NCBI GenBank assembly: GCA_036704125.1
Contig: DATNQI010000036.1
Span: forward strand, 1 to 64,000
Length of the DNA: 64,000 bases
From: Pantanalinema sp.
GTDB taxonomy: Bacteria > Cyanobacteriota > Sericytochromatia > S15B-MN24 > UBA4093
Direction: 5' to 3'
A program made the translations under genes and the position numbers. Every line of letters starts with the position of its first letter. The stretch's first letter is position 1. Positions 8,475 to 18,264 of the stretch are shown here, piece by piece. Below the pieces are notes generated by a model that was given only the letters and a program-made list of their open reading frames with translations, searched no databases and was not told the DNA's origin.

Positions 8475-9509
8475 ATGAACTCCCACCAATCCCGCACGCT
8501 CGGCTGGATCTTCCTCTACGCCCTGCTCGTCGTCGCCACCTACGCCATGCTGCGACCCTTCTGGGAGGCCCTCGCGTGGTCGTTCATCCTGGCGGCGGTC
8601 TCGTGGCCCCTCTACAAGCGCCTGCACGGCGTCCTGAAGCAGCGCGACACCCTCGCGGCCGTCGTGATGAGCCTGGGGGTGATCGCCATCGTCGTGGTGC
8701 CCATGGCCCTCATCTTCAGCTCCCTGTTCGCCGAGCTGGGCCCCGCCTACGCCATTCTCAAGAACCTGCTCGTCTCGCCGCCCGCGCCGCCCGACTGGCT
8801 CTCTCGCGTGCCGGCCGCCCAGCAGGCGTGGCTGGATGCTGCCCAGGCCCTGCGGCACGGGTCGGTCCTGGGCAAGGACCTCCTGTTGCCGCTCCTGCGC
8901 CCGGGCACCCAGGCCCTCGCGCTGGTGGGCGCCAACATGGGCCAGGCGGGCCTCGCCTTCTTCACCCTGTTCTTCCTGTACCGCAACGGCGATCGCTACT
9001 TCTCCCAGGCCAAGGCCGTCCTCTCCCACCTGCTCGGCGAGCGTGCAGAGCGCCTGCTCAATCCCACCAAGGAGGCCATGCGCGCCGTGTTCGCGGGCGT
9101 CATCCTCGCGGCGGTCGCCCAGGGCATCGCGGCGGGCCTGGGCTTCGCGCTGGTCGGGCTGCGCGCGCCCATCCTGCTCGGAGTCGCCACGAGCCTGCTG
9201 GCGCTGATCCCCTTCGGGGCGGTCCTCATCTGGGGCACGGCGGCGGCGGGCCTCTTCTTCGCGGGCGCGACCGTCAAGGCCCTCATCCTGGTCGCCTGGG
9301 GCGTCGTGATCGTCAGCAGCGTGGACAACCTGGTCCGGCCGCTCGTCATCTCGGGCACCTCGCGCCTGCCCTACCTCCAGACCTTCTTCTTCATCCTGGG
9401 CGGCCTGGCCGTGTTCGGCCTGGTCGGTCTCTTCATCGGGCCCGCGGTCCTCGCGGTCTGGATGGTCCTCTGGGACGAGTGGGTGGAGGCCGGCAAGCGC
9501 GAGGCATGA
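8475..9509 (+). CDS. AI-2E family transporter
   Basis: A 344-residue membrane protein of the AI-2E (TqsA/YdiK/PerM) family, with eight predicted helices and the typical large polar loop (residues about 95-150) between helices 3 and 4. The family pattern FFTLFFLYRNGDRY, the LGVATSLLALIPFGAVLIW motif and VDNLVRPLVISGTSRLPYL near the end are diagnostic. Family members act as exporters or Na+/H+ antiporters of varied substrates, so quorum-signal export should not be assumed. The stop overlaps the next start (ATGA, 9506-9509). A TACAAT -10 box at 8438-8443 precedes it. Confidence 0.88.
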   Translation: MNSHQSRTLGWIFLYALLVVATYAMLRPFWEALAWSFILAAVSWPLYKRLHGVLKQRDTLAAVVMSLGVIAIVVVPMALIFSSLFAELGPAYAILKNLLVSPPAPPDWLSRVPAAQQAWLDAAQALRHGSVLGKDLLLPLLRPGTQALALVGANMGQAGLAFFTLFFLYRNGDRYFSQAKAVLSHLLGERAERLLNPTKEAMRAVFAGVILAAVAQGIAAGLGFALVGLRAPILLGVATSLLALIPFGAVLIWGTAAAGLFFAGATVKALILVAWGVVIVSSVDNLVRPLVISGTSRLPYLQTFFFILGGLAVFGLVGLFIGPAVLAVWMVLWDEWVEAGKREA

Positions 9510-12337
9510 GCGCCGGCTTCTCCAGGGTCACCGTCTCGGAGCGCACCGCGGAGCTTCTGCGGCACGAGCTTCGCGGGCTGGCGAGCCGCGTCGACGCCCT
9601 GGTCCGCATCGCCTGGAACTTCCACCAGGGCGGTCGCTGCGCCCCCGGCAAGCAGATCCGCCACCTGAGCGACGGCCTGTACAAGCTGCGCCTCACCGCG
9701 GCCCTGCGCATCCCCTTCTTCTTCTCGCAGGGCCCCCAGGGGGTCGCCCTCCACTTCGGCGACATCGGATCCCACGCGGCCGGCGAGGTCTGGCACCGGC
9801 AAGCACCGGTCGTCGCGATCGCCGAGGCCCTCCAGGTCGCGCCCGAGCCCATCTCGATCGAGTTCGCCGAACCCCTGTCCTCCCAGCGCCCCTGGCCCAT
9901 CCGGCGCGTCTGGGATCCCGACTGGGACGAGCGCCGACGCCGCGAGCCCGATGCGGGGCTCTTGCTCGATCTCGACGAGGACCAGCGCGCCGTCGCCCTG
10001 CGCCCGGGCCCGGTCCTGCTCAAGGGCGGGGCGGGCAGCGGCAAGACCACCGTCGCCCTCTACCGCCTGATCATGGGGCAGACGAGCAGCGCCAGGGGGC
10101 AGCTCTACGTCACCTACACCCCCCAGCTCAAACATCACGCCGAGCGGCTCTACCGGTGCCTTTCCCCCGGGCGCGATCGTCCCGTGCGCTTCATGACCCT
10201 CGAGGAGGTCTGCCGCGCGATCCTGCCCGGCGAGGCCGACTTCGCGCCCGAGCGCCGGCAGACCCTCTCGACCTTCAGGCGAAGCCTCTTCGGACGCCTC
10301 AACCGCTTCATCGGGCGCGACCCCGAGCGCTACTGGGAGGAGATCCAGGCCGTCATCAAGGGGGACGAGCAGCTGCTCGCGACCCCCGAGCGCGCCTACC
10401 TCACCCGCGAGGCCTACTTGCAGAGCCCGCTGCGCACCTCCGACGAGCCGGAGGCCTTCTACCGGGTCTTCGAGGCCTACCGTGCGCTGGGGGGCTGGGA
10501 CGACCTGGACCTGGCACAGGCGGCCTACCGTGTCATGGCCAGCGGCCACAACCCGCTGGGCACCTTCGACGAGCTGGTCATCGACGAGGCCCAGGACCTG
10601 ACGGCTTTCCACCTGGGCATCCTCATGCGCCTGTGCGCGCGTCCGGACGGCTTTTTCCTGGCCGGGGACACCCAGCAGGCCATTCACCCCGGCCGCTTCG
10701 ACTGGCTGCGCTCGCGCGAACGGCTCTACCGGTACTGGCAGATCGGCCTCGGGCGCGAGGCGGTCCTGCAGCTGCCCACCAACTACCGCTCCCCGGCGAG
10801 CGTGGTGGCCCTCGCCAACGCCATCTCCGCCTGGCGCGGGCGGGCCTTCGGGGATCCCGACGCGGCCCCTGTCGAGGCCATCAAGCAGGGAAGTGCCGTG
10901 GCGCGCCTGAGGCCGGGCGAGATCGGTCCTCTGCCCCCACCCGACCGGCTAAGCGCCCGCCTGATGATCGTCGTGGCGGACGAGGCCGCCAAGGAGGCCC
11001 TGCGCCCGCGCTTCGGCGAGGCCCCCCTCTTCACCGTCCACGAGGCCAAGGGACTCGAGCGCGAGCGGGTCGTCCTCTGGAACCTGCTCGAGGCGGACCT
11101 CGAGGTCTGGCAGCGCAGGGAAGCGGCGGACTCGCGCTTCCGGTACGCGATCAATCGCTTCAACGTGGCGATCACCCGGGCGACCGAGCAGCTCATCATC
11201 GTGGACGCCTTCCTGCCCACGGGCTGGGAGCCGCTCTCGACCCTCCCGCTGCTCGAAGGGGAGGCGGCGCTCGAGTGCCTGCAAGGCGCCATGGACGCCG
11301 CCGACGAGGCGCCGGCCTTCATCGCCGAGCGCGCCGAAGAGCTCGAGGCCCACGGCGCCCACGCGCAGGCGGCCGCCCTCTTCGAGCGCCTCGGCGCCTG
11401 GGAGCGCGCGGCGGCCTGCCATGAGGCCCTGGGGCGGTGGGACGCCGCCGCCCTGTGCTACGAGCACGCCGGAAAGTTCAAGAAGGCCGCGGCGTGCGCG
11501 GTCGAGGCGGGCCTCTGGCGCGACGCGGCCACCTACTTCGACCTTGCGGGCGACAGGCGTCGCGCTGCCGAATACCTGCTCGCGGGGGGCGCCTGGCAGG
11601 AGGCCCTGCCTCGCCTGCAAGCCCTGGGGGACGTCGCCGGCGTGGCGCGCTGCCTCGAGAAGCTGGGAGACGACGAGGCCGCCGCGCGCGCCTACGAGCA
11701 GGCGGGCGACCAGGCGAGCCGGGCCCGGTGCCTGGGCCGGATCGGGCAGGACGAGGCCGCCGCGCGCCACTTCGAGGCGTGCGGCGCATGGGCGCAGGCC
11801 GCGGCCCACTACGAGCGCGCGGGCAAGCCGATCGAGGCCTACGCGGCCTACTGTTTGGGGGAGGAGTGGCGGCAGGCCGGGCGACTCATGGCCCAGGCGG
11901 GGGACTGGGAGGCGGCCCTGCGGCACTTTAGGAGCGCCGAGGCGCCCTTGCTCGCCATGTACGCCGCCACGCGCAAGAACGACAAGAAGGCCCTCCTGCG
12001 CGCCGCGGAGCGCTTCGCGATCGCTTCGAGCGCGGAGCCCGCCGTCAGCGACAGGCCCGCCCACGAGGCGATCGCGTTCTGGCGGGCCCTGATGAGCGAG
12101 GACTTCTCCTGGGTCTGGGAGGCCGACGCGCGCGAGCTTGCGCCGGTGGCCTGGCGCATCTTCGGCGAGGTGTTCGCAGCCCAGGCCGAGCGCGCGCGGC
12201 GCATCGACTGGGCGGCGCTCGACGCCCATGTGGCGGCTGGTCGCTATGCCGAGGCCGCCGACCTGCTTTCGCGCGCCGGGCGCGTCGAGGCCGAGGCCTT
12301 CATGCGCGCTCGGGCGGGCGAGGGCTACTCGACGTAG
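9506..12337 (+). CDS. UvrD-like superfamily 1 helicase fused to C-terminal helical repeats
   Basis: A 943-residue multidomain protein. Residues 1-150 include a stretch ([18 protein letters not shown]) whose pattern recalls RelE/ParE toxin folds; this is tentative. The helicase core has Walker [10 protein letters not shown] (about 174), Walker [11 protein letters not shown] (about 357), motif III GDTQQAI, motif IV TNYRSP, motif V VHEAKGLE (about 510) and motif VI NVAITRA (about 552). From about 615 to 815 runs a chain of 18-20 residue units of the type AAxCYExAGxxxKA, an alpha-solenoid likely to bind proteins. The arrangement recalls TRANK1-like helicase/TPR proteins. Start overlaps the AI-2E gene stop as ATGA. 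Role unknown; DNA/RNA repair or defence are possible. Confidence 0.8.
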   Translation: MSAGFSRVTVSERTAELLRHELRGLASRVDALVRIAWNFHQGGRCAPGKQIRHLSDGLYKLRLTAALRIPFFFSQGPQGVALHFGDIGSHAAGEVWHRQAPVVAIAEALQVAPEPISIEFAEPLSSQRPWPIRRVWDPDWDERRRREPDAGLLLDLDEDQRAVALRPGPVLLKGGAGSGKTTVALYRLIMGQTSSARGQLYVTYTPQLKHHAERLYRCLSPGRDRPVRFMTLEEVCRAILPGEADFAPERRQTLSTFRRSLFGRLNRFIGRDPERYWEEIQAVIKGDEQLLATPERAYLTREAYLQSPLRTSDEPEAFYRVFEAYRALGGWDDLDLAQAAYRVMASGHNPLGTFDELVIDEAQDLTAFHLGILMRLCARPDGFFLAGDTQQAIHPGRFDWLRSRERLYRYWQIGLGREAVLQLPTNYRSPASVVALANAISAWRGRAFGDPDAAPVEAIKQGSAVARLRPGEIGPLPPPDRLSARLMIVVADEAAKEALRPRFGEAPLFTVHEAKGLERERVVLWNLLEADLEVWQRREAADSRFRYAINRFNVAITRATEQLIIVDAFLPTGWEPLSTLPLLEGEAALECLQGAMDAADEAPAFIAERAEELEAHGAHAQAAALFERLGAWERAAACHEALGRWDAAALCYEHAGKFKKAAACAVEAGLWRDAATYFDLAGDRRRAAEYLLAGGAWQEALPRLQALGDVAGVARCLEKLGDDEAAARAYEQAGDQASRARCLGRIGQDEAAARHFEACGAWAQAAAHYERAGKPIEAYAAYCLGEEWRQAGRLMAQAGDWEAALRHFRSAEAPLLAMYAATRKNDKKALLRAAERFAIASSAEPAVSDRPAHEAIAFWRALMSEDFSWVWEADARELAPVAWRIFGEVFAAQAERARRIDWAALDAHVAAGRYAEAADLLSRAGRVEAEAFMRARAGEGYST

Positions 12338-12645
12338 ACCGCGGTACCGCTCGCGCTCACCATGATCATGCTGCCGTCGGCCCCGATCGTCTCGTAGTCG
12401 AGATCGACGCCGACCACGGCGTTGGCGCCGGACTTGCGGGCTTCCTCGATCATCTCCTTGACGGCGATGTCCTTGGCTCGTCGCAGCTCCTTCTCGTAGG
12501 AGGCCGAGCGGCCGCCGACGATGTCGCGAATGCTCGCGAAGAAGTCCTTGAAGATGTTGGCGCCCAGGATGGCCTCGCCGCTGACCAGGCCCAGGTACTT
12601 GGTGATCTGCTTGCCGTCGATGCCGGGGGTGGTGGTGACGATCAT
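12325..12645 (-). CDS. YbjQ family protein (heavy-metal-binding domain, UPF0145)
   Basis: A 106-residue protein matching the pentameric YbjQ/UPF0145 family: [30 protein letters not shown] at the start, then [22 protein letters not shown] and a C-terminal [11 protein letters not shown]. Family members are small cytosolic oligomers of uncertain function. The ATG at 12645 with AAGGAA upstream is preferred over one 14 codons earlier. The 3' end overlaps the 3' end of the helicase gene by 13 bases (convergent). Confidence 0.88.
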   Translation of the reverse strand: MIVTTTPGIDGKQITKYLGLVSGEAILGANIFKDFFASIRDIVGGRSASYEKELRRAKDIAVKEMIEEARKSGANAVVGVDLDYETIGADGSMIMVSASGTAVYVE

Positions 12646-12682
12646 GGTGCGTTCCTTGCGGTGAAGTGAGGGATGCACGGTC

Positions 12683-12688
12683 ATCATA
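12683..12688 (-). promoter_or_regulatory. Probable -10 element for the YbjQ gene
   Basis: TATGAT on the minus strand, 37 bases upstream of the chosen ATG. It forms one half of a divergent promoter pair with the element at 12715-12723. Confidence 0.4.
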
Positions 12689-12714
12689 CTCCAGGCGACG
12701 CCCGGGGCGCGACT

Positions 12715-12723
12715 TGCTAGAAT
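12715..12723 (+). promoter_or_regulatory. Extended -10 promoter (TGCTAGAAT) for the PAP2 gene
   Basis: TGCTAGAAT is an extended -10 element (TGn plus TAGAAT). The same nine bases followed by GG occur at 16517, and TGCTAGGAT at 53877, each shortly upstream of a gene. It overlaps the in-frame ATG at 12722 and therefore argues for the TTG start at 12752. Confidence 0.5.
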
Positions 12724-12751
12724 GGTCCAGAGGCGGAGGAGGGAATATCGC

Positions 12752-13408
12752 TTGATTTCGAGGCTGTTGCGCAGGGTCGGATGGTTTTACCTGCTCGCTT
12801 TCGGGGTGGCGGTGCTGGCGCTGCTGGCCTTTGCCAGGCTCGCCGACGAGGTCCTCGAGACCGAAATGGTGCGCTTCGATCACGCCGTGCTCGCCTGGGT
12901 CCAGGCCCACGTGTCGCCCGAGTTCAGCCCCTGGGTCGTCGGCCTGAGCTGGATCGGCTCGGTGCCTGCCATCGCCCTGTTCGGCGCCCTCTTCGCGCTG
13001 GTCCTGCTCGCGCGCGCGCAGCGCCTCGATGCGGCGACGCTGGTGGCGGTGCTCACCGGCGGCGGCGCCCTCACCTTCATCCTCAAGCACGTCTTCAGGC
13101 AGGCGCGCCCCACCCACTTCCCGTCACTCGGCGGCGAGACGACCTACTCCTTCCCGAGCGGCCATGCCCTCATGTCGGTCTGCTTCTTTGGCTATCTGGC
13201 TTACTGGGTGGTCGCCCAGGCGCCGCGCGAGCCCTGGCGCTGGGTCGTGGCAGCAGGCTGCCTGGGTATTTCGGGCCTCATCGGCCTGAGCCGCCTTTAC
13301 CTGGCCGCCCACTGGCCGACGGACATCGTCGCCGGGGCCCTGGTGGCCGTATTCTGGCTCGCCTGCTGCCTGTCGGGGCGGCGCTGGATGTCCACCCGCC
13401 AGCCGTAG
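12752..13408 (+). CDS. PAP2-family membrane phosphatase
   Basis: A 218-residue membrane phosphatase with the three PAP2 catalytic motifs: [16 protein letters not shown] and [13 protein letters not shown] (the catalytic His residues are in the last two). Six transmembrane helices surround the active site, which faces the periplasm or cell exterior. Likely substrates are undecaprenyl pyrophosphate or phosphatidic acid/phosphatidylglycerophosphate. I chose the TTG at 12752 because GGAGGAGGG sits 8 bases before it and an in-frame ATG at 12722 lies inside the -10 element. Confidence 0.88.
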   Translation: MISRLLRRVGWFYLLAFGVAVLALLAFARLADEVLETEMVRFDHAVLAWVQAHVSPEFSPWVVGLSWIGSVPAIALFGALFALVLLARAQRLDAATLVAVLTGGGALTFILKHVFRQARPTHFPSLGGETTYSFPSGHALMSVCFFGYLAYWVVAQAPREPWRWVVAAGCLGISGLIGLSRLYLAAHWPTDIVAGALVAVFWLACCLSGRRWMSTRQP

Positions 13409-13541
13409 CGCCGAGGCAAGCCCGGTGCCTCGATGGCAAGGCTCGCACAAATCCCGAGAAAAATTGGCATCGGGGCGCTACAGCCTTCGTGCGGCGCGGC
13501 GCACCATGCACGGGTCCCTATGAGCTGCGAGGCGAGGATCC

Positions 13542-14795
13542 ATGGTTGCTTGGGCGCGGATGTGCGGCTGGTTGCTCGTCGTCATCGGCCTGGCGCTCGA
13601 TGCGGCTTGCCGCGAGGGGGCGCCACGCGCCGATGGCAAGGTGCGCCTGCGCCTGTCGGGCTACGCGGGGAACCCCGCCGAGACCGATCTCATGCGCGAG
13701 CTCGTGGCCGACTTCAACGCCTCGCAGCGCGAGATCGTCGTTCGCTACGAGCCGGTGCCCGGCCAGTACTACCCCAAGCTGCTCACCATGCTCGCGAGCA
13801 GGACGGCCCCCGACGTCTTCTACCTCGACATCCTGTACTTCCAGCCGTTCCTCGCCAAGCGCTCGATCCTCAGGCCCCTGGACGACTTCCTGGCCTCCGC
13901 CTCGACCAGAACGGGCGACTTCGTCCCCGCTTTGATCGCCGCCTTCAGCGACAAGGGCAAGGTATACGGCATCCCCAAGGACTTCAACACCCTGGGGCTC
14001 TACTACAACCGCAAAAGCTTCGATCGCGCGGGCCTCGCCTATCCGACCGACCGGTGGGACCTCGCGCGCTTTCGCGAGGCCGCCGAACGCCTGACGCGGC
14101 CGCAAGGGCCCGCGCCCCGCAGCGGCTTCGCGATGCCCCCCGACAACGCGGATCGCTTCCTTCCCATCGCCGCCATGTTCGGCGCGACGCTGTACGCCCC
14201 CGACGGGGCGTGCGCGATCGCAAGCCCCCAAGGCGTGCAGGCCCTCACCTACTACGCCGCTCTGAGGCGCACGGACCGTTCGGCCATCTTCCCGTCCGAG
14301 GTCGGCGCAAGCTGGACGGGCGATGCGTTCGGGCGGGCGCAGGCCGCCATGGTCTTCGAGGGCAGCTGGCTGACGCCCTACCTCGAGGAGTCCTTTCCAC
14401 GGCTCGACTACGGCCTCACCCAGCTCCCCCGAGGCCCCGCGGGCCGCAGCAACTTCCTTTTCACCGTGGCCTACGTCATCCCCCAGAGCGCGAAGCACCC
14501 CGAGGCAGCCTGGAAGCTCATCGCGTACCTGACGAACGAAGCCTCCCAGGAGCGGATCACCTTCGCGCTGCCCAGCCGCAAGGCGGTGAGCGAGCGCTTC
14601 GTCGCGAAGCACCCCGAGTACCGCGCGATCCTCTCGGCAGCGGCGTACGCCAGGCCCTACGCCTTCGGGCCCCGGGGCAACCGGGTCAACGATCGCCTCG
14701 GCCTCGCGGTGCAAGAGGTCCTGCTCGGGGTCAAGCCGCCCAAGCAGGCCCTTGATGACGCGGCCGCGGCCATCGATCGGATCAACAGGCTCTGA
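13542..14795 (+). CDS. ABC sugar transporter substrate-binding protein
   Basis: A 417-residue extracellular solute-binding protein (MalE/UgpB type). An N-terminal hydrophobic segment ending ALDAACREG may be a degenerate lipobox (Cys23), so it is probably a lipoprotein. The body shows family marks: LMRELVADFNASQREIVVRYEPVPGQYYPKLL (first lobe), TAPDVFYLD, IPKDFNTLGLYYNRKSFDRAG, MVFEGSWLTPYL and HPEAAWKLIAYLT. First of three import genes; it delivers a sugar or polyol to the two permeases 3' of it. No nucleotide-binding subunit is encoded nearby, so a shared MsmX-like ATPase must serve the system. Confidence 0.88.
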   Translation: MVAWARMCGWLLVVIGLALDAACREGAPRADGKVRLRLSGYAGNPAETDLMRELVADFNASQREIVVRYEPVPGQYYPKLLTMLASRTAPDVFYLDILYFQPFLAKRSILRPLDDFLASASTRTGDFVPALIAAFSDKGKVYGIPKDFNTLGLYYNRKSFDRAGLAYPTDRWDLARFREAAERLTRPQGPAPRSGFAMPPDNADRFLPIAAMFGATLYAPDGACAIASPQGVQALTYYAALRRTDRSAIFPSEVGASWTGDAFGRAQAAMVFEGSWLTPYLEESFPRLDYGLTQLPRGPAGRSNFLFTVAYVIPQSAKHPEAAWKLIAYLTNEASQERITFALPSRKAVSERFVAKHPEYRAILSAAAYARPYAFGPRGNRVNDRLGLAVQEVLLGVKPPKQALDDAAAAIDRINRL

Positions 14796-14800
14796 GCGCC

Positions 14801-15688
14801 ATGGGCAAGCGATGGAGCGAGGCGATCGCGGGGGTCGTGTTCCTGTTGCCCTTCCTCGCGGTGCTCGTGGTGTTCGTCGGGTGGCCGCTCGTGAACGCGC
14901 TGTGGCTCTCGTTCCACTCCTACGACCTCTTCTCTGCGCCGCGCTGGGTCGGGCTCGAGAATTACCGCTTCCTCCTGAACGAGCCCGACTTCTGGATCAG
15001 CCTGCGCAACACCACCCTCTACACCCTGGTGGTCGTCTCGCTCCAGACCGCCTTCGCCCTCTTCCTCGCGCTGCTCATGGATCGCGAGATCCGGGGCAAG
15101 ACCCTGTTCCGGGTGGCGCTCTTCCTGCCCTCGGTGACGAGCTCGGTCGCGATCTCGCTGATCTTCATGTTCCTCTTCTTCAAGAACGGGGGCCTCAACC
15201 AGCTCTTTTCCTGGCTGCGCCTGGATCGGCTCCTCGCGCTCTTCGGCCTTGCGGTCCCCGTCGACTGGCTCGGGGACGTCCACACGGCCCTCGGGGCGAT
15301 CATGGCGCAGAACGTCTGGTCCACGGCGGGCTTCTTCATGGTCGTCTTTCTCGCGGGCTTGCAGGACATCCCTGAGACCCTCTACGAGGCGGCGCGCCTC
15401 GACGGGGCGAATGCCTGGGGCCAGTTCCGGTACGTCACCCTGCCGCTCTTGCGCCCGACGACCTTCTACGTGACGACGATTGGCCTCATCGGCTGCTTCC
15501 AGGTCTTCGACCAGGTCTACATCATGACGGGCGGCGGTCCGCTCAAGTCCACCCTCACGATCGCGTACCTGCTCTACCAGGAGGCGTTCATGAACTTCAA
15601 CATGGGCTACGCGTGCGCGATCGCCTTCGTCCTGGCGACCCTCATCCTCCTCTGCACCCTGCTGCAGCGCCGGCTCCTGGGGGACTGA
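14801..15688 (+). CDS. ABC sugar transporter permease (MalF type)
   Basis: A 295-residue permease with six transmembrane helices. The EAA loop that docks the ATPase is EAARLDGANAWGQFRYVTLP (about 200-220). The N-terminus FLLPFLAVLVVFVGWPLVNALWLSF and the motif VYIMTGGGPLKSTLTI are typical of the MalF/UgpA branch. It starts 5 bases after the binding-protein stop and lies 3 bases before the second permease. Confidence 0.92.
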   Translation: MGKRWSEAIAGVVFLLPFLAVLVVFVGWPLVNALWLSFHSYDLFSAPRWVGLENYRFLLNEPDFWISLRNTTLYTLVVVSLQTAFALFLALLMDREIRGKTLFRVALFLPSVTSSVAISLIFMFLFFKNGGLNQLFSWLRLDRLLALFGLAVPVDWLGDVHTALGAIMAQNVWSTAGFFMVVFLAGLQDIPETLYEAARLDGANAWGQFRYVTLPLLRPTTFYVTTIGLIGCFQVFDQVYIMTGGGPLKSTLTIAYLLYQEAFMNFNMGYACAIAFVLATLILLCTLLQRRLLGD

Positions 15689-15691
15689 GCG

Positions 15692-16510
15692 ATGCGCCGC
15701 GCCCGGGCGATCCTCCTCTACGCCGTGCTTGCGATCTTCGCGCTCGCGTCGGTGTCTCCCTTCGGCTTCGCGCTGCTCACGTCGCTCAAGGAGCCCGGGC
15801 AGGCCTTCTTGCCGGGCGTGTGGCCGCGTCCTCTCACCTTCGAGAACTACTTCGAGGTCGTGCGGACCATGCCGCTCTTCCTGCGCTGGGTCTTCAACAG
15901 CCTGCTCGTCGCGGTGGTCTCGGTCGCGCTCCTGCTGCTCCTGAGCCTGATGGGCGGCTTCTCGCTGGCGCGCATCGCGTTTCCCGGGCGCAAGGCGCTG
16001 TTCGTGGTGCTGCTCGCCTCGATGACGATCCCGAACCAGGTGCTTTGGATCCCGAACTACGTCACCCTCGCGCGCCTCGGCTGGATCGACACCTACTGGG
16101 GCCTCGTCCCGGGGCTGGTTGCGACCCTCTCGAGCGGGATCTTCATGGTCGCGCAGTTCCTCAGGGCCCTGCCGGTGGAGCTCGAGGAGGCCGCCACCCT
16201 GGACGGCCTCTCGCGCTACGGCATGTTCTGGCGCCTGATCGTGCCCCTCACCGGCCCCGTTGCCGCCACCGTGACCATCACGAGCTTCATGGCGAGCTGG
16301 AACGCCTTCGCCTGGCCTCTCATCGTCCTGAACTCGCCCGAGTGGTTCACGCTGCCGGTCGGCCTCAACTTCTTCAAGGGCCTCTACGTCACGCGCTGGA
16401 CCCTCATCATGGCGGGATCCATGTTCAACACCCTGCCGGTGCTGGTGGTGTTCGCCGTCTTCCAGCGCCACTTCATCAAGGGGGTGGCCGCCACGGGACT
16501 CAAGGAGTGA
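15692..16510 (+). CDS. ABC sugar transporter permease (MalG type)
   Basis: A 272-residue permease, the partner of the preceding MalF-type subunit. It has six helices, the EAA loop ELEEAATLDGLSRYGMFWRL, and the MalG/UgpE signatures SLKEPGQAF near the first loop and FMASWNAFAWPL near the fifth helix. Together with the upstream binding protein it makes an importer of unknown saccharide. The next gene, rfbC, has its own promoter. Confidence 0.92.
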   Translation: MRRARAILLYAVLAIFALASVSPFGFALLTSLKEPGQAFLPGVWPRPLTFENYFEVVRTMPLFLRWVFNSLLVAVVSVALLLLLSLMGGFSLARIAFPGRKALFVVLLASMTIPNQVLWIPNYVTLARLGWIDTYWGLVPGLVATLSSGIFMVAQFLRALPVELEEAATLDGLSRYGMFWRLIVPLTGPVAATVTITSFMASWNAFAWPLIVLNSPEWFTLPVGLNFFKGLYVTRWTLIMAGSMFNTLPVLVVFAVFQRHFIKGVAATGLKE

Positions 16511-16516
16511 GGAGGG

Positions 16517-16525
16517 TGCTAGAAT
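16517..16525 (+). promoter_or_regulatory. Extended -10 promoter (TGCTAGAAT) for rfbC
   Basis: TGCTAGAATGG, identical to the element at 12715, lies 38 bases upstream of the rfbC ATG, directly after the stop of the permease gene. A good -35 is not apparent, as expected for extended -10 promoters. Confidence 0.5.
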
Positions 16526-16563
16526 GGTCTCTCACCCGTTACTAGCAAGGATCGACCATCGAA

Positions 16564-17121
16564 ATGAACGTCATCGACACAGGCATCCCCGGGCTCATCG
16601 TGGTCGAGCCCAAGGTCTTCGGCGACGCGCGCGGCTTCTTCCTCGAGACCTACGCGCAGATCCGCTACGGCGAGGCCGGCATCGCGGGGCCCTTCGTGCA
16701 GGCCAACCACTCGCGATCGCGCCGCGGGGTGCTGCGCGGGCTGCACTACCAGCTGGTGCAGCCGCAGGGCAAGCTCGTGAGCGTCGCGCGCGGCGCGGTC
16801 TACGACGTGGCGGTGGACGTCCGGCGCGGCTCGCCGACCTTCGGCAAGTCCTACGGGACGGTGCTCGACGACGTGACGCACCGCCAGATGTACGTGCCGG
16901 CGGGCTTCGCGCACGGCTTCGCGGTGCTCTCCGAGGAGTGCGACTTCCTCTACCAGGTGACGGACTACTACCACCCCGCCTCGGAGCAGGGCATCGCCTG
17001 GAACGACCCTGCACTCGAGATCGACTGGCCGATCCAGGACGTGCTGCTCTCCGACAAGGACCGCCTGCACCCGCGCCTTGCGGACCAGGATCCCGACAAG
17101 CTGCCCGTCTGGGTGGGCTGA
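16564..17121 (+). CDS. rfbC: dTDP-4-dehydrorhamnose 3,5-epimerase
   Basis: A 185-residue cupin-type epimerase. It converts dTDP-4-keto-6-deoxyglucose to dTDP-4-keto-rhamnose for surface polysaccharide synthesis. Diagnostic segments: GFFLETYAQIRYGEAG, NHSRSRRGVLRGLHYQ (catalytic His), GKLVSVARGAVYDVAVDVRRGSPTFG as the core barrel, VPAGFAHGFAVLSEECDFLY, and VTDYYHPASEQGIAWNDP with the acid/base Tyr. Length matches the family. The other rhamnose genes (rfbA, B, D) are not in this window, so they must lie elsewhere. Confidence 0.93.
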   Translation: MNVIDTGIPGLIVVEPKVFGDARGFFLETYAQIRYGEAGIAGPFVQANHSRSRRGVLRGLHYQLVQPQGKLVSVARGAVYDVAVDVRRGSPTFGKSYGTVLDDVTHRQMYVPAGFAHGFAVLSEECDFLYQVTDYYHPASEQGIAWNDPALEIDWPIQDVLLSDKDRLHPRLADQDPDKLPVWVG

Positions 17122-17146
17122 ATACCGCACGCAAGCGAGACCCTCG

Positions 17147-18253
17147 GTGCCTTTGCCCCGGACCCTCTCCCTGCAAGCGCTGAACCGCGCGACGCTCGCG
17201 CGCCAGCTGTTGCTCGAGCGGGCGAATGCGCCGGTGGTCGAGGCGATCGAACGGCTCGCCGGCATGCAGGCGCAGATCCCCAAGCCGCCGTTCGTCGGTC
17301 TCTGGAGCCGCCTTGCGGACTTCAGGCGTTCGGCGCTGTTCGATGCCTTGCATCGCAGAACGATCGTCCGGGCGACGATGATGCGCGGCACCCTCCACTA
17401 CATGAGCGCCGAGGATTATCTCGGCCTGCGCCCCGCCTTGAGCGACTTCCTGGCCCAGGCCTTGCGGGCCACCCTGCGAACGCGCCTGGACGGCCTCGAT
17501 GTCGCCGGGGTGGTCGAAGCGGCGCGCGGCGTCTTTGCGGAACACCCCCATACCTTCACGGCGCTGCGCGACCGGCTCATGGAGCGCTTTACCGACGCTG
17601 ACGAGCGGGTCCTGGGCTTCACCGCGAGGATGCACCTGCCGCTGGTCATGGTGCCGGACGGCTCGGCGTGGGGATATCCGGCCGACGCCGCCTTCACCCT
17701 TGCCGAGGGGTGGCTTTCTCGGCCCATGGGCACCGACGAGGGGCCAAGTGAGCTCGTCCGGCGCTACCTGGCCGCCTTCGGCCCCGCCACGGTGGCCGAT
17801 GCGCAGGCCTGGTCGGGCCTCAAGGGCCTCAAGGAGACCTTCGAGGCCCTGCGGCCCGAGCTCGTCACCTTCCGCGACGCGCGCAAGCGCGAGTTCTTCG
17901 ACCTGCCGGACGCGCCCCGGCCCGCCGAGGACGTCCCGGCCCCGGCGCGCTTCCTGCCCGAGTACGACAACCTGGTCCTGGCCCATGCCGATCGCACGCG
18001 GCTCGTCGCCGACGTCCATCGCCCCAGGATCGTGACGAAGAACCTCAAGGTCCTCGCGACCTTCCTGATCGACGGCGCGGTGGCCGGCACGTGGCGGATC
18101 GAGCGCAAGGCGAAGGCGGCGACGCTGGTGGTCGAGCCCTTCGAGCCCCTGAGCGCTTCTCGGCGAGACGAGCTCGAAGCCGAGGGGGAGGGCCTGCTTC
18201 GCTTCTGCGAGGAGGAGGCGCGCACGCAAGACATCCGCTTCGCGTCGCCCTAG
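17147..18253 (+). CDS. Winged-helix DNA-binding domain protein (HTH_42/AlkZ-like)
   Basis: A 368-residue protein of the HTH_42 superfamily (YcaQ/AlkZ-like and actinobacterial relatives), which includes DNA glycosylases acting on crosslinks. Features: NRATLARQLLLERANAPVVEAIERLAGMQAQIP at the N-terminus, the strand RATMMRGTLHYMSAEDY and the C-terminal FLPEYDNLVLAHADRTRLV with GTWRIER. The AlkZ catalytic QxQ motif can be compared with the MQAQIP segment, which reads Q-A-Q, but glycosylase activity is not assured. Start GTG 17147 lies 25 bases after rfbC; a longer frame overlaps rfbC and was rejected. Confidence 0.75.
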   Translation: MPLPRTLSLQALNRATLARQLLLERANAPVVEAIERLAGMQAQIPKPPFVGLWSRLADFRRSALFDALHRRTIVRATMMRGTLHYMSAEDYLGLRPALSDFLAQALRATLRTRLDGLDVAGVVEAARGVFAEHPHTFTALRDRLMERFTDADERVLGFTARMHLPLVMVPDGSAWGYPADAAFTLAEGWLSRPMGTDEGPSELVRRYLAAFGPATVADAQAWSGLKGLKETFEALRPELVTFRDARKREFFDLPDAPRPAEDVPAPARFLPEYDNLVLAHADRTRLVADVHRPRIVTKNLKVLATFLIDGAVAGTWRIERKAKAATLVVEPFEPLSASRRDELEAEGEGLLRFCEEEARTQDIRFASP

Positions 18254-18264
18254 CCCGGCTTTGC

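Noticed and set aside
13412-13432. CGAGGCA...TGCCTCG hairpin after the PAP2 gene as terminator
   Set aside because: A 7-bp stem with no T-run; too weak to call.
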